A stretch of DNA of 64,000 nt from an uncultured Collinsella sp. (GTDB lineage: Bacteria; Actinomycetota; Coriobacteriia; Coriobacteriales; Coriobacteriaceae): contig CAAEMX010000049.1 in the NCBI GenBank assembly GCA_900757185.1, positions 8,686 to 72,685 of the forward strand, given 5' to 3'. Under the pieces are notes generated by a model. It searched no databases. It was given only the letters and a program-made list of their open reading frames with translations, and was not told where the DNA came from. Every line of letters starts with the position of its first letter. The first letter of the stretch is position 1. Made by a program: the position numbers and the translations under genes. Positions 62,050-64,000 of the stretch are shown piece by piece.

Positions 62050-62894
62050 GGCAGATAGGGGCAAGCATCGAGGACAGGAACAAGTTGTATTTGGCCGAGG
62101 TCGAAAGCACCCTCAGCAATGCCTCCCTTTCCGAGCAACAGCGCGTCGTCGCTATGGCGAGCTTGGGAAGAATCGCGTGGGCCGACGGGCTCGACCCCGC
62201 CCCCGTGCTCAATTTCTTCGAAGGATGCGATCGGTTTTTGTGCGTGAGCGACCCCGATGCACGTTACTATGCCCATATGAACCTGAGGGCGATGCTTTCG
62301 GGCTTGGCGGTGGATGACCGCTCCCTAAATACTTTGGCTGAGAGCGTAATGCGGTATTTCAAGGATGGGGACGCGGAGCATGATTTGGATGTGATGGAGG
62401 ATGGCCTTCCTCCCGAGGCGATTCTGCGGCGCTCCCAAGTGCTGCGAGAACGCGCTGCCCTAGCCTTAATGGTGGGAGAGAACGTTGAGCGCGCCGTGTC
62501 GTACACTGATGAGGCTATAGGCCTCCTTGAGGGAAGCTTGCAGGTTATGGCGGCACTCGAGTGTCGATGGCAGCTTGCCCGGCTGACACTGTACGACAAA
62601 CCCGAGGTGGCAAAAATGCAGCTCTCGATTGCCGAAGAGCGCCTCGCTACGCTCAACAAGCAACCGTCCCTCGGATATCCCTATCTCGAGATGAGCCTGT
62701 GCTACGCCTTGCTTGGTATGCGTGCCGAGTGCAGAGGCGCGTATGAAAGGGCCGCCGGCTTCGAGACTCCGATGAGCCATTACGCGCCCGGCATTCGGAT
62801 TAACATTACCGCCGCCGCCTTCTGTGCCAGGTTCTACATGCTTACGGAAATGCTTGGAAATCCCGAAGAGGTTTGCCCCTTGCTTAAAACTTGA
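62046..62894 (+). CDS. Helical-repeat protein, C-terminal part of the broken or coupled gene
   Basis: A 282-residue frame with repeated helical units (RVVAMASLGRIAWADGLDPA, ERAALALMVGENVERAVSYTDEAIGLL, YLEMSLCYALLGMRAECRGAYERAAG), typical of TPR-like superhelices. There is no ribosome site before ATG 62046, which favours it being the second half of the upstream protein after a frameshift. Adding one T to the T-run makes a continuous frame reading NLRFFFMRQIG. Function is unknown. TPR proteins with membrane anchors often act as sensors or scaffolds in defence islands. Confidence 0.6.
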   Translation: MRQIGASIEDRNKLYLAEVESTLSNASLSEQQRVVAMASLGRIAWADGLDPAPVLNFFEGCDRFLCVSDPDARYYAHMNLRAMLSGLAVDDRSLNTLAESVMRYFKDGDAEHDLDVMEDGLPPEAILRRSQVLRERAALALMVGENVERAVSYTDEAIGLLEGSLQVMAALECRWQLARLTLYDKPEVAKMQLSIAEERLATLNKQPSLGYPYLEMSLCYALLGMRAECRGAYERAAGFETPMSHYAPGIRINITAAAFCARFYMLTEMLGNPEEVCPLLKT

Positions 62895-62984
62895 GAGGGC
62901 AGGGCGTGGCTGTCTCGCTATCCGAAGGTTTCTTCCCTGTCGAAAACGCTTCTTTGCGGGAAGTTTCTTGGGTATGGGGATGTC

Positions 62985-63389
62985 GTGCCCGCCATGACGA
63001 GGCTATTCTTGGACGAGGCAGGGAAGCTATATGCCGAAACGTGGCTCGTCGTCCAAGAGATCGGGCTCGCGTTCGATCTTGATTCCAGAAAGCCCGGCGA
63101 AGAGTATGGGCTGGTTGTCGAGATCCAAAGGCACCCGCTGGTTGCCGATGACGATGCCCTTGCGAGGGTCGCTGTGCAGCACGGGTATACTGTGCTTGGT
63201 GCGAGGTTGGACCTGTGCAACGAAGACCTCCTCGGGGTCGATGACGCAGCCGCCGTATTCGATGTGCTGGATGCCTTGGGCATATTGGCCGAAGGACGCG
63301 TGCCCACATTGGAAGACATCATGAAGAGTTACCTCGAAAGCTGTGTCGACGTTCCTGCCGGCGGTTGGGGTACCTTTGCCGAGAGGTAG
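62985..63389 (+). CDS. Hypothetical protein downstream of the membrane/TPR-like gene
   Basis: A 134-residue protein starting GTG 62985 (GGGGA five bases upstream). The frame is open back to 62895 and the upstream codons look protein-like, so the true start may be a rarer codon. Sequence: MTRLFLDEAGKLYAETWLVV, then RHPLVADDDALARVAVQHGY, mixed alpha/beta, acidic, no TM. No family recognised. It follows the helical-repeat frame by 90 bases and is likely part of the same unit. Confidence 0.5.
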   Translation: MPAMTRLFLDEAGKLYAETWLVVQEIGLAFDLDSRKPGEEYGLVVEIQRHPLVADDDALARVAVQHGYTVLGARLDLCNEDLLGVDDAAAVFDVLDALGILAEGRVPTLEDIMKSYLESCVDVPAGGWGTFAER

Positions 63390-63549
63390 CTTCGTCCTGC
63401 CACGCTTCACAAAACGTTTCACAAACTTCTCGTTGCTGGCCAAGTTCTCAACACGTAGCGCTGCAATGGCCCTGCCTGTTTTATCCTTCTAGCCCCTTGG
63501 GGCTGCGGTGGAAATCCTAGACCAAAAGAGAACCGGGAGGATCATACGG

Positions 63550-63888
63550 ATGTACAGCGCAGAGCAAAGGGCAAAGGTCATCGTGACGTTCGCCAGGTTC
63601 GGATGCAGCACGGCTGACACCATAGCAAAGCTCGGCTACCCCAGCCGCGTCACGCTCCACAACTGGTGGAAGGAGTACCAGATCGACGGTGATGAGCTCC
63701 TGGAAAGGGAGCATCGCAGGCCGAGGTGTTCCGACGAGGCGAAGCGGGATGCGGTCAATCGCTACCCGGGGCACGGGAAAAGCCTGGCGCGCACGATAAA
63801 GGCCATTGGATACCCGAGCCGCGAGGTACTCTCCAAAAGGAACGACGAGCGCACCCAGGTGATCTGCGCTGTGCGCGAGAAGGAGTGA
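63550..63888 (+). CDS. IS3-type transposase OrfA (possibly altered C-terminus)
   Basis: A 112-residue helix-turn-helix protein starting MYSAEQRAKVIVTFARFGCS, then LGYPSRVTLHNWWKEYQIDG and SLARTIKAIGYPSREVLSK. This is the DNA-binding first frame of IS3/IS150-group elements. After LSK the usual WIDE segment reads RNDERTQVICAVREKE and stops; no OrfB integrase core follows in the 110 bases left. GGGAGGA precedes ATG 63550. The element is therefore truncated, or joins other sequence near 63840. Confidence 0.75.
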   Translation: MYSAEQRAKVIVTFARFGCSTADTIAKLGYPSRVTLHNWWKEYQIDGDELLEREHRRPRCSDEAKRDAVNRYPGHGKSLARTIKAIGYPSREVLSKRNDERTQVICAVREKE

Positions 63889-63893
63889 CGCGT

Positions 63894-64000
63894 GTGGGCC
63901 GCGTGATCGCCGACGACACGGCCGTGCGCGGCGGCGCGCCCGCCGCCGGCGTGCGTGCCTACGGTGTGTGCCTGCAGGACGCTGGCGCCGGCGACGGCTC
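63894..64000 (+). CDS. Possible gene start cut by the window edge
   Basis: From GTG 63894, just after AAGGAG at 63881-63886, the frame stays open to the window end and reads VGRVIADDTAVRGGAPAAGV then RAYGVCLQDAG. It is high-GC and host-like. It is too short to identify. Confidence 0.3.
   Translation, partial: MGRVIADDTAVRGGAPAAGVRAYGVCLQDAGAGDG

Overview
The window looks like a chromosomal segment of a gut Coriobacteriia (Actinomycetota), most likely a Collinsella-type genome. This is inferred from high-GC host genes, a paired GlgC/GlgD glucose-1-phosphate adenylyltransferase beside a large glycogen locus, Actinobacterial codon use, and many long intergenic hairpins. No 16S gene is present, so the genus is an inference.

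Layout. 1-4.4 kb: the 3' end of an anaerobic-type cobalamin operon (cobD-like, cbiP, cobO, cbiC, cbiJ), with overlapping stops and starts, ending in an IS21 transposase scrap. 4.5-8 kb: a MacAB-type exporter (adaptor, ATPase, permease) on the minus strand. 8.1-13.2 kb: an L,D-transpeptidase, an iron-sulfur L-serine dehydratase and metK, all minus. 13.4-20.8 kb: gltX, priA, def, fmt and rsmB on plus. 20.9-34.3 kb: a small zinc-ribbon protein, a GH13-GH77 fusion enzyme, and the glycogen genes glgA, glgD, glgC, glgP and glgB, all minus. GlgA and GlgB carry Lys/Ala-rich, histone H1-like tails. 34.6-36.2 kb: a HAD phosphatase, thiamine pyrophosphokinase and tRNA-Ala(GGC).

37-50.5 kb: a capsule or exopolysaccharide operon. 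It opens with a hairpin leader and a NusG-like antiterminator of LoaP type, then a priming sugar transferase, a WecG/TagA transferase and capE-capF. A low-GC block of assembly genes follows (acyltransferase, GT4, polymerase, pyruvyltransferase, FrhB-like protein, flippase), then capG, a secreted-type orphan and a decayed ugd. CapE, CapF and CapG together predict UDP-N-acetyl-L-fucosamine synthesis.

50.9-63.4 kb: a defence island with lower and variable GC. It holds a KAP-type P-loop NTPase, a two-gene type II Thoeris-like system (membrane-anchored Macro effector plus TIR-like protein), a terminator-bracketed three-gene unit led by a HEPN-like protein, an orphan gene, a truncated hsdS, an AIPR-family abortive-infection gene, and a membrane/TPR-like protein split by a one-base frame change. 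IS256, IS3 and possible integrase remnants are scattered through it. The strongest candidates for unexplored biology are the HEPN-led three-gene operon (54584-56613), the membrane/helical-repeat locus (61153-63389), the histone-like tails on glycogen enzymes, and the family of long intergenic inverted repeats.
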